NCBI GenBank assembly: GCA_021736565.1
Contig: JAIPFO010000271.1
Coordinates: 1-5,312 of the forward strand
Source of the DNA: Phycisphaerae bacterium
Lineage (GTDB): Bacteria > Planctomycetota > Phycisphaerae > Sedimentisphaerales > SM23-30
Reading direction: 5' to 3'
DNA: 5,312 nt
In this document: in pieces, positions 1-5,312 of the stretch
Layout: each line of letters starts with the position of its first letter
Numbering within the stretch: position 1 is the stretch's first letter
The notes under the pieces: generated by a model
Told to the model about the DNA's origin: nothing
The model's database searches: none
The model's input: the letters and a program-made list of their open reading frames with translations, nothing else
Made by a program: the position numbers and the translations under genes

Positions 1-504
1 ATGAACGCAAAAACTGACGTGGCAGAGTTGCTCAAAGACCTTGGTTTTATAGTTGGTTTTACTGGGTTTCAGGGCTATATTCGATTAGAACATCCAGAGC
101 TTATCGTTGAGTTTTTAGTTCCGGAAAAAGGTAGAGATTCCAGCAAGCCATACTCTTTGCCGCAACTTGGCATTAATGCGCAAGCATTACGTTTTATGGA
201 ATTTCTTGCGCAGAAGACCATCACTTCTATTACTGAGGGAGTCAAAGTCACTTTACCGCATCCGGCATATTTTGCGTTGCATAAACTACGTATTATGAAT
301 CGAAGGCCTACGCTTGAAAAAAAGGAAAAAGATAAAGATTCTGCTATTAGAATTCTTAATGCATTGATAGAAAAAGACCAGGGTGAATCAATTAAAAGAG
401 CTTTTTGTACGATGCCAAAAAAGTGGCAGTCAAAAGTAAAAAGCCAGCTTACAGATATTACTGAAAGGCATATTTTAGGAGTTTTAGAAGCGGCTAATGA
501 TTAG
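1..504 (+). CDS. Nucleotidyltransferase-fold protein, GSU2403-like, probable C-terminal part
   Basis: The visible 167 residues resemble the C-terminal half of the GSU2403-type nucleotidyltransferase family (NTP_transf_8-like), a poorly characterised group with no agreed substrate. Supporting motifs are HPELIVEFLVPEKGR (31-45), whose strand carries an acidic residue (E37) that could be the third metal-binding acid; LPQLGINAQALRFMEFL (53-69); LPHPAYFALHKL (85-96); and a basic KEKDKDSA stretch (108-115). Family members as I recall them are about twice this length and carry the Gly-Ser and Asp-x-Asp catalytic motifs upstream; neither is visible here. An ATG lies exactly at base 1, so no ribosome binding site can be checked, and the true start is most likely outside the window. 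The alternative is a genuinely short, catalytically incomplete protein. The gene converges on the debranching-enzyme gene and shares 4 bases with it. No signal peptide or membrane segment is seen, so it is probably cytoplasmic. The family call is from remembered motifs, not a search. Confidence 0.6.
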   Translation: MNAKTDVAELLKDLGFIVGFTGFQGYIRLEHPELIVEFLVPEKGRDSSKPYSLPQLGINAQALRFMEFLAQKTITSITEGVKVTLPHPAYFALHKLRIMNRRPTLEKKEKDKDSAIRILNALIEKDQGESIKRAFCTMPKKWQSKVKSQLTDITERHILGVLEAAND

Positions 505-2525
505 TTGCCACCCGTGTCGTTCTTAATCATCTTATAGCTGCGCAATAATTCGGCTACGCCCCAGGCCTGGGCGATACATGCTTTGGGACGGTGGGGGTAG
601 TCGCCGTCGAATATCTCTGAGACGTTGCCGATGCAGGCATCACAGTTGAGATGTTGCAGTAGGGGGGCGATAAAGTCCATTGCCTGCTTGCGTGATTTTA
701 CGCTGGATTTATTGACTTTCAGGAATGCTTCGATAAAGCCGCCGATGAGGAACGACCATACGGTCCCCTGGTGATAGGCGGAATCTCGCTGGAACTGATC
801 CCCCTGGTAGTGACTTTGGTAGCGGCTGTCCAGTGGACTAAGGCTTCGCAGCCCGTAGGGAGTGAGCAGTTGGTCTTGTACGATTTTGACGATTCCCTTT
901 TGCTGTTTTTGATTTAACGCTGAAAATGCCAGCGACACCGCGAAAATCTGATTCGGTCGAACGGCACCATCTTTGGAGCCGTCGGGGTAAACACAGTCGT
1001 AGAGGCAATTATTTTCTTCATTCCAGAATAGCCCCTGGAAGCTCTTTTTAACTTTTTGTGCCATGGCCGCATACTGGTTTTTCTCTGCGTTATCGGGTGC
1101 GGTGCCGGCCATGATCTCCAGTGCGTTATACCATAGTGCGTTAATCTCAACTGCCTTGCCGAAACGCGGGGTAAATGATATGCCGTTGCATTTGGCATCC
1201 ATCCAGGTAAGCTGGGTATCGGCGTCTCCGGCGGAAATAAGGCCATCCTCTTCGGCGTGGATGTTGTCGCGAGTTCCCTCGCTGTAAGCGGCAATGATCT
1301 GGGCGATCATCGGCCGGAATTTTTCAGAGAATAGTTTTTTGTCGTCGGTGGCCAGCAGATATTGATAGGCCGCGTTAATGAACCATAAAGAGGCATCGAC
1401 ACTGTTATAATGGGGTTCGCCGCCGTAATCATCGAACCGGTTGGGAATTTGCCCCCTGTCCAGTACTGATCCGAAAGTATCGAGCACTTCTCTGGCTTCT
1501 TCATGACGCCCGGTGCATAATAATAACCCGGGTAATGAGATAAACGTATCGCGTCCCCAGTCGGCAAACCAGTGAAAACCTGCCAGGATACTGGTCGATT
1601 CGTGCGTTTCACTGACCATGCGTCGGACGATAAGTTGATCGGCTGCATGGACGAGAGATCTTTCTGTTTCCCCCTTGACCTTGGCTTTTGCTTCCAATGC
1701 TTCCCGGCGGGTTCGCAGTGACTGAATCACTTGTTCCGGGTCACATTCCTTCAGGCCGGGTCGCTGGACGCCGCCTGTGGCACTCACCATCAGCGTGACG
1801 GTTTCTGCCCCATGGATATCTTTGTGAAATGCCCCCGGGACCCACACATCTTCATAATCCTGCTGGCCACGCGCGGTTTCCTGTCGATACCGCATAGAAT
1901 ACCACCAGTTGAGCTGTTCACCAAATTCAGCACCCGGGCAAACCATGTGAACCGCCGGGCCGTGGGGGTCCAACATGTGAGCGGTTATGATGCCGTCATT
2001 TTTTTCTACTTCCAGTGATGTGGATGATGACTGTAACGAATGGAAATCGCGCAGGGCGACCATCGGCATTACGGAAAATGAAATCTCATCACTTGTGCCA
2101 GAAAATGTATATTGAATGATCAGCGTGTCCTGGTCATGTGCCAGGTAGATCGACTTTTCGACGGTTGTCCCTTCGATTTCGTAGAGAAAATGAACCCCTT
2201 CGGACCGCCGGAAATTCTTGAGCATCGTATAGCCCTGCGGGTGAAGTCTGTCGGAGAACTCGAAATTGGCCAGTTCGTAATTTTGGCCATTGAGGGTTAC
2301 TGTTTCGAGCACATTGGAGAGCGTTACGATTCGCTCCACCGGCGGCAGTAATGAGGCCACCAGTAATCCGTGGTAGCGACGTGTGTTACATCCGATAACT
2401 GTACCGGAGGAATAGCTGCCCCTTGAATTGGTCAATAGCCATTCCTTTTCCAGTAAATTATCAATGTTATCCGACGATACGTTGGTTATGTCGTTTGGCA
2501 TGGCTGCCTCCATTAGATCGGCCAT
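501..2525 (-). CDS. Glycogen debranching enzyme (amylo-alpha-1,6-glucosidase, GDE_N + GDE_C)
   Basis: This 674-residue protein is a full-length bacterial/archaeal-type debranching enzyme that hydrolyses alpha-1,6 branch stubs in glycogen-like glucans in the cytoplasm. The N-terminal GDE_N domain (about 26-250) shows EWLLTN (28-33), CNTRRYHGLLV (46-56) and PPVER (61-65). The C-terminal (alpha/alpha)6-barrel GDE_C domain (about 285-662, GH133 type) shows GFHWFADWGRDTFISLPG (316-333), NRFDDYG (362-368), NSVDASLWF (374-382), DTQLTWMDAK (436-445), KAVEINALWYNAL (457-469), RPNQIFAVSL (523-532), YHQGTVWSFLIG (584-595) and SEIFDGDYPHRPKA (636-649). By analogy with eukaryotic debranching enzymes, D443 and E637 are the likely catalytic acid and base; this is my inference. 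No secretion signal is seen. The start at 2525 has GGAGAGA five bases upstream; Met9 at 2501 also has a strong site, and homology begins only near residue 26, so it cannot choose. No other glycogen genes are in view. Confidence 0.95.
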   Translation of the reverse strand: MADLMEAAMPNDITNVSSDNIDNLLEKEWLLTNSRGSYSSGTVIGCNTRRYHGLLVASLLPPVERIVTLSNVLETVTLNGQNYELANFEFSDRLHPQGYTMLKNFRRSEGVHFLYEIEGTTVEKSIYLAHDQDTLIIQYTFSGTSDEISFSVMPMVALRDFHSLQSSSTSLEVEKNDGIITAHMLDPHGPAVHMVCPGAEFGEQLNWWYSMRYRQETARGQQDYEDVWVPGAFHKDIHGAETVTLMVSATGGVQRPGLKECDPEQVIQSLRTRREALEAKAKVKGETERSLVHAADQLIVRRMVSETHESTSILAGFHWFADWGRDTFISLPGLLLCTGRHEEAREVLDTFGSVLDRGQIPNRFDDYGGEPHYNSVDASLWFINAAYQYLLATDDKKLFSEKFRPMIAQIIAAYSEGTRDNIHAEEDGLISAGDADTQLTWMDAKCNGISFTPRFGKAVEINALWYNALEIMAGTAPDNAEKNQYAAMAQKVKKSFQGLFWNEENNCLYDCVYPDGSKDGAVRPNQIFAVSLAFSALNQKQQKGIVKIVQDQLLTPYGLRSLSPLDSRYQSHYQGDQFQRDSAYHQGTVWSFLIGGFIEAFLKVNKSSVKSRKQAMDFIAPLLQHLNCDACIGNVSEIFDGDYPHRPKACIAQAWGVAELLRSYKMIKNDTGGN
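2507..2511 (-). promoter_or_regulatory. Alternative ribosome binding site GGAGG for Met9 of the debranching enzyme
   Basis: On the minus strand GGAGG is followed by five bases (CAGCC) and then the ATG at 2499-2501, which is Met9 of the annotated protein. This is a better Shine-Dalgarno match than the one before Met1. The first eight residues (MADLMEAA) may therefore be untranslated, or both starts may be used. Confidence 0.4.
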
Positions 2526-2530
2526 TGTTA

Positions 2531-2537
2531 TCTCTCC
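2531..2537 (-). promoter_or_regulatory. Ribosome binding site GGAGAGA for the debranching enzyme
   Basis: GGAGAGA on the minus strand sits five bases (TAACA) before the ATG at 2523-2525. It supports the longest start, but competes with the GGAGG found 24 bases further into the reading frame. Confidence 0.55.
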
Positions 2538-2542
2538 AAGTT

Positions 2543-2556
2543 TGACGTCAGCGTCA
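2543..2556. repeat. Short inverted repeat TGACG-N4-CGTCA in the debranching-gene leader
   Basis: Perfect 5-base arms (2543-2547 and 2552-2556) flank TCAG. The left arm plus the next three bases also form the 8-base palindrome TGACGTCA (2543-2550). It lies just upstream of the GGAGAGA ribosome binding site, where it could be an operator or a weak leader hairpin. Arms this short can occur by chance. Confidence 0.25.
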
Positions 2557-2659
2557 TAAGTTTTTTAAGCCCGTTTTTCGCATCTTAAAAGGGCGTTTTA
2601 AAATTCGTAAAACCACTGATGACAGGGAATCATATTTTAAAAATTTTATATTGATAATA

Positions 2660-2674
2660 CGCCTATTATAGGCG
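2660..2674. repeat. Perfect 15-base palindrome CGCCTATTATAGGCG
   Basis: Seven-base arms flank one central base with no mismatch. It lies in AT-rich intergenic DNA about 135 bases upstream of the debranching-enzyme start and overlaps the candidate -10 box TATAAT read on the minus strand. Size, symmetry and position fit a dimeric repressor operator, but no regulator is identified. Confidence 0.4.
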
Positions 2675-2693
2675 AGGACTTCCGAGAAGTACA
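2665..2693 (-). promoter_or_regulatory. Candidate sigma-70-type promoter for the debranching enzyme
   Basis: On the minus strand a perfect TATAAT (2665-2670) is preceded, after a 17-base spacer, by TGTACT (2688-2693), which matches TTGACA at only three of six positions. Transcription from here would give a leader of roughly 130 bases. The -10 lies inside the 15-base palindrome, so part of its match may simply reflect that repeat. The 263-base gap between the glycosyltransferase stop and the debranching-enzyme start makes a separate promoter plausible. Confidence 0.3.
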
Positions 2694-2759
2694 TACTATC
2701 TCACATGGAATATATCGGCTGGATAAAGGACTGAGATTAACCAATTCAGACGCGGAGCT

Positions 2760-2785
2760 GCATGTCATTTTTTCAGCGGACATGC
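2760..2785 (-). terminator. Inverted repeat just after the glycosyltransferase stop; weak terminator candidate
   Basis: GCATGTC (2760-2766) and GACATGC (2779-2785) are perfect 7-base arms around a 12-base loop, beginning three bases past the minus-strand stop codon at 2789-2791. A run of A lies in the loop on the transcript strand, and no U-tract follows the stem. It is therefore not a canonical intrinsic terminator; it could protect a 3' end or be incidental. Confidence 0.25.
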
Positions 2786-2788
2786 CAC

Positions 2789-4222
2789 TTAGGCCTGGAG
2801 GCGGGAAGTGGGGTGGGATGTGGAGGAGGATTTGAGTTTTGAAGTGGGGGATTCGGCGGTTTTGATATTGTGCGGGTAGAGTTTGATAGTTCGTTGGGAG
2901 AGTATTGGGCTGTTGTAATGAGGTTGTGCGAAAGCGAATTGAGTTGGTAGCGTTGGTATCGCCAGGTGGATCGTCTCTGGGGCGGGGTTGGAATCGTCGC
3001 CGACTGTCTGGTGGATGATCTGGAGGTAGTCGGCCGCCAGGGTCTGTCGGTTATAGTGATTGAGGATATAGTTTTGGCCTGCGCGGCCCATGGTCTGTAA
3101 TTGACCAGGCCGATCGGCGAGTTTTTCGAGGGCTGCAGCGAGTTGGTCGGCATTTTCTGGTTCAATGCAAACTCCAGCGCCAGCATCAGTTACAAGATCG
3201 GCGGCGTCGCCTTGAACGCCAATGACCATCGGTTTGCCCATGGCGGCGGTTTCGAAAATTTTTGAGGGCAGAACCGATTTGAAAAGTGATGCCTTCTTTA
3301 AGTGAACCAGGCAGAGGTCGGCAATGGAGAGAAAGTTGGGTATTTTCTTCTTAGGTTGTTGGCCGGTAAAGACAATATTGTCCAGGTTGAGCATTTGAGC
3401 TTGCTTCTGGAGGTCGCGACGGATGGCGCCGTCACCGACGATGAGCAGGCGGATATCGTCCCGGTTGCGATTTTTGAGAATCTGGGCGGCTTCGACCGCA
3501 ACGTGAAGCCCCGAGGCCATCCCGATGGTGCCGATGTAGCTGCAGATGAATTTATTCTCGAGGTCGTAGCGTTTTTTCAGGGCCATGTCGGGTTCACGGG
3601 GGAAGTAGATGTCAGGATCGACGCCGTTGGTGATAATGTCGATTTTTTCGCCTGGAACGCCTTTTTGGATCAGTTGGCGTTTGTAGCCTGCCCCGACGGT
3701 AACGATTTTGTCGGCGGACTTGTACATGAGGTATTCCAGGGTTTCCAGAATATGTATAACCCTGTGGTTGGTAATCGCGTCGACCGCGACGATGGAATCG
3801 GGCCAGATATCGCGGATTTCCAGGATGAATGGGAGTCTTCGTAGCTTACTGAGAAGGGTCCCGGCCCAACCGCAGAAGAATTGGGGGCTGGTAGCGATGA
3901 GGATATCGGGTTTTTTAACGAACAGTCCGATAAAAACCGCTGAAAACATATAGGATATGTAATTGAGCATTCGGCGGACGGTGCCCCGGTTGGCGGCAAT
4001 CTTCGTCCAGACGCGGATGACGTTGATATCATCAACGGTTTCGCGCTGGAAGAATTTATTTTTATAGCCCTCGTAAACGATACCGTTAGGGCAGTTGGGC
4101 GCACAGGTAATGACGGTGACCTTGTGCCCTTTTTGAACCCATCGTTTACAGGTGTCATGGACACGCGATGCCGGGGCGTTGCCTTCGGGTGGAAAATAGT
4201 GGCTTAAAAATAAGATATGCAT
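2789..4222 (-). CDS. GT4 glycosyltransferase, WbuB/WcaI-like, with an unusual C-terminal tail
   Basis: This 477-residue GT-B fold protein probably transfers a sugar from a nucleotide donor to a lipid-linked intermediate at the inner face of the membrane during surface-polysaccharide or O-antigen assembly. The start is firm: MHILFLSHYFPPEGNAPASR (1-20) is the family N-terminus, with GGAG four bases before the ATG. The N-terminal domain continues through KGHKVTVIT (31-39), a hydrophobic stretch (about 88-102) that may touch the membrane, and RDIWPDS (137-143). The donor-binding domain shows ITNGVD (197-202), YIGTIGMASGL (229-239), LLIVGDG (259-265), VFTGQQP (284-290) and PSKIFETAAMGKP (319-331). 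E324 is the first acid of the usual E-x7-E motif; the second is not at the usual spacing, and GDAADLV (338-344) follows instead. Family homology ends near residue 405. Residues 406-477 form a Ser/Thr/Pro/Asn-rich, base-skewed tail. The heparinase-fold gene lies 141 bases upstream; I see no convincing promoter in that gap. Donor and acceptor cannot be read from sequence. Confidence 0.92.
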   Translation of the reverse strand: MHILFLSHYFPPEGNAPASRVHDTCKRWVQKGHKVTVITCAPNCPNGIVYEGYKNKFFQRETVDDINVIRVWTKIAANRGTVRRMLNYISYMFSAVFIGLFVKKPDILIATSPQFFCGWAGTLLSKLRRLPFILEIRDIWPDSIVAVDAITNHRVIHILETLEYLMYKSADKIVTVGAGYKRQLIQKGVPGEKIDIITNGVDPDIYFPREPDMALKKRYDLENKFICSYIGTIGMASGLHVAVEAAQILKNRNRDDIRLLIVGDGAIRRDLQKQAQMLNLDNIVFTGQQPKKKIPNFLSIADLCLVHLKKASLFKSVLPSKIFETAAMGKPMVIGVQGDAADLVTDAGAGVCIEPENADQLAAALEKLADRPGQLQTMGRAGQNYILNHYNRQTLAADYLQIIHQTVGDDSNPAPETIHLAIPTLPTQFAFAQPHYNSPILSQRTIKLYPHNIKTAESPTSKLKSSSTSHPTSRLQA

Positions 4223-4226
4223 CTTG

Positions 4227-4231
4227 CTCCA
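4227..4231 (-). promoter_or_regulatory. Ribosome binding site TGGAG for the glycosyltransferase
   Basis: TGGAG on the minus strand lies four bases (CAAG) before the ATG at 4220-4222. The spacing is slightly short but usable, and it agrees with the conserved protein N-terminus. Confidence 0.5.
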
Positions 4232-4363
4232 CGCGCTATGTACTAAAGTCAGTTAGTGAGTCCTTGATCTAAAACATCAGATACTGTAGTCAGATGTATT
4301 TATCGGTCTATCGGTGGCGATTTATTCAGAGAAATTCAGGGAGATTTCGTGTGAAATTGAGGT

Positions 4364-5312
4364 TTATATTTTTTCGAGCAAGAATCGGCCTTGTGAGGGT
4401 GTGAGGGGGTATTCGATGCTGATTTGATGTGTTTTTTTTTGGACCCCGAAGTCGGGGCAGTAGATGGCCTGGGTGATTTTTATGGAATGGGGCGTGGTGA
4501 GTTTTATGGTAATATTGTCACGAGTGATGAGTATTGCGTTATCGGACGTTGGCGTGAGTGTGCAATCGGGGTGGAATAACAGATGTGCGGTGGGGGATTG
4601 GTTTTGGCCGTTTTCAATGGTGTCGGTAATGTCAATACGGCGGGTGTCAGTCTTGATATGGCGATGGTGAGTGGGTTGTCCGGGGAGGTGGCGGTAGCCG
4701 TTGTGAGAGGCCTCGATGGTGAAGGACTTGTTATTGAAATCACAATGATGGACGGTGACTTTAGCGCGACGGCCAACGCGGAAGGCCTTCCAGAATTCGT
4801 ACTGGTCGAGGTTGTCCAGGGTGACGGTGTTGTGGGATTGGGTGGAGCGGGAATAGTCTCGCAGTGGGCCGGGGTGATATTCGCAAACACCGGCGTCGAC
4901 GATGATGCGTTTGCCGTCGATGTCCCATTCGAAGGCGAGTGCATCGCCATGGCCATGCGCGGGGAGGTGAGCGGGGGCGATATGGCCGGCGTTGAAGAGG
5001 AGGAAATTATTAGCGAATCGCAGGCCGAAGTAGCCGGCGTGAGGGAGGTTGATATGGGAGTTGGGGGTAATTGTGGTTTGGGTGAGTCTGTGGTAAGCTG
5101 TCAGGCAGTCGGTGGGGGAATAGGCGGTGTGGAGACCGGCATCGGCAAAGAGGCTGGGGAGGCCGTCTGGGTGGGTGAGATCGGCCAGCGGTTGGGCCAT
5201 TTTTCGGAGTATCCCGGCCAGAGTTTCTTGGAGATTTTTTGTTTTTGGAGTGGTCAGAAGGCTGTAACATTCCAGGAGGTCGGCGAAGACCTGGCAGTGG
5301 TAGGTGTGTGAG
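4364..5312 (-). CDS. Heparinase II/III-family protein, C-terminal part (5' end outside window)
   Basis: The frame stays open to the window edge, so the visible 315 residues lack an N-terminus; the Met at 5198-5200 is internal, because the upstream codons (beginning SHTYHCQVFADLLECYSLL) already match the end of the alpha-helical domain that precedes the heparinase domain. Counting from that Met, the beta-sandwich domain has AHGHGDALAFEW (81-92), matching the family His-x-His-x-Asp signature, then IIVDAGVCEYHPG (99-111), RDYSRSTQSHNTVTLD (114-129), FRVGRRAKV (140-148) and GYRHLPG (168-174). These are hallmarks of Hepar_II_III proteins, which cleave uronic-acid polysaccharides by beta-elimination; members inside polysaccharide-synthesis loci usually have no proven substrate. 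Any signal peptide would lie off the window. It is upstream of, and codirectional with, the glycosyltransferase, suggesting a shared role in making or editing a surface polymer. The coding strand is very poor in G, with many ACC, CAC, CCC and ATC codons, unlike the debranching-enzyme gene. A nine-A run lies at 4432-4440. Confidence 0.88.
   Translation of the reverse strand, partial: SHTYHCQVFADLLECYSLLTTPKTKNLQETLAGILRKMAQPLADLTHPDGLPSLFADAGLHTAYSPTDCLTAYHRLTQTTITPNSHINLPHAGYFGLRFANNFLLFNAGHIAPAHLPAHGHGDALAFEWDIDGKRIIVDAGVCEYHPGPLRDYSRSTQSHNTVTLDNLDQYEFWKAFRVGRRAKVTVHHCDFNNKSFTIEASHNGYRHLPGQPTHHRHIKTDTRRIDITDTIENGQNQSPTAHLLFHPDCTLTPTSDNAILITRDNITIKLTTPHSIKITQAIYCPDFGVQKKTHQISIEYPLTPSQGRFLLEKI

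Noticed and set aside
560..571. Palindrome CCCAGGCCTGGG near the convergent gene ends, considered as a terminator
   Set aside because: It lies inside the conserved AQAWG coding segment of the debranching enzyme and no T-run follows on either strand; codon choice explains it.
2585..2601. Inverted repeat TTAAAA-GGGCG-TTTTAA upstream of the debranching enzyme
   Set aside because: The arms are six A/T bases in an AT-rich stretch, likely by chance, with no link to a promoter or terminator element.
2773..3186. A second minus-strand frame overlapping the glycosyltransferase 3' end, considered as evidence of a frameshift
   Set aside because: Its product is Ser/Thr/Pro/Arg-rich with no glycosyltransferase motif continuing from the main frame, so it does not rescue a lost C-terminus.
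3302..3844. A 180-codon plus-strand open frame opposite the glycosyltransferase
   Set aside because: The sequence has no family features and lies over the conserved core of the GT4 enzyme; it is an antisense shadow.
4324..4342. Near-direct repeat of ATTCAG(A/G)GA in the spacer after the heparinase-fold gene
   Set aside because: Two imperfect copies of nine bases are too few to support a binding site or repeat family.
4583..5311. A 242-codon open frame on the plus strand opposite the heparinase-fold gene
   Set aside because: It is Gly/Val/Glu-rich with no recognisable motif and exists because the real minus-strand gene uses few codons that would read as stops in antisense. The minus-strand frame has clear family motifs.

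Overview
The window holds four protein-coding genes from a bacterial chromosome: one on the plus strand at the left edge, then three on the minus strand. I see no RNA genes, CRISPR arrays, insertion sequences or phage genes. The organism cannot be fixed from 5.3 kb. Shine-Dalgarno starts, mid-range base composition, a WbuB-like glycosyltransferase, a heparinase-fold protein and a GSU2403-type nucleotidyltransferase suit an environmental Gram-negative, such as a deltaproteobacterial or planctomycete-like lineage. That placement is a weak inference.

Layout: bases 1-504 (+) encode what looks like the C-terminal half of a nucleotidyltransferase-fold protein, with its 5' end at the window edge. 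Bases 501-2525 (-) encode a complete bacterial-type glycogen debranching enzyme (amylo-alpha-1,6-glucosidase, GDE_N plus GDE_C). These two genes converge and overlap by 4 bases at their stop codons. Bases 2526-2788 are an AT-rich intergenic stretch with a candidate promoter, a 15-base palindrome over its -10 box, and two smaller inverted repeats. Bases 2789-4222 (-) encode a GT4 glycosyltransferase of the WbuB/WcaI type with an unusual tail of about 72 residues. Bases 4223-4363 are a short spacer. Bases 4364-5312 (-) encode the C-terminal part of a heparinase II/III-family protein that runs off the right edge.

On the minus strand the order of transcription is heparinase-fold protein, glycosyltransferase, debranching enzyme. 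The first two fit the edge of a surface or exopolysaccharide locus: one protein transfers sugars, the other probably cleaves or edits an acidic polysaccharide. The debranching enzyme belongs to storage-glucan metabolism and lies beyond a 263-base gap with its own possible promoter, so it may be a separate unit.

The most notable structure is compositional. The heparinase-fold gene and the last ~220 bases of the glycosyltransferase have an extreme excess of G over C on the plus strand (C- and A-rich coding strand), while the rest of the glycosyltransferase does not. I found no convincing evidence of an undescribed system.
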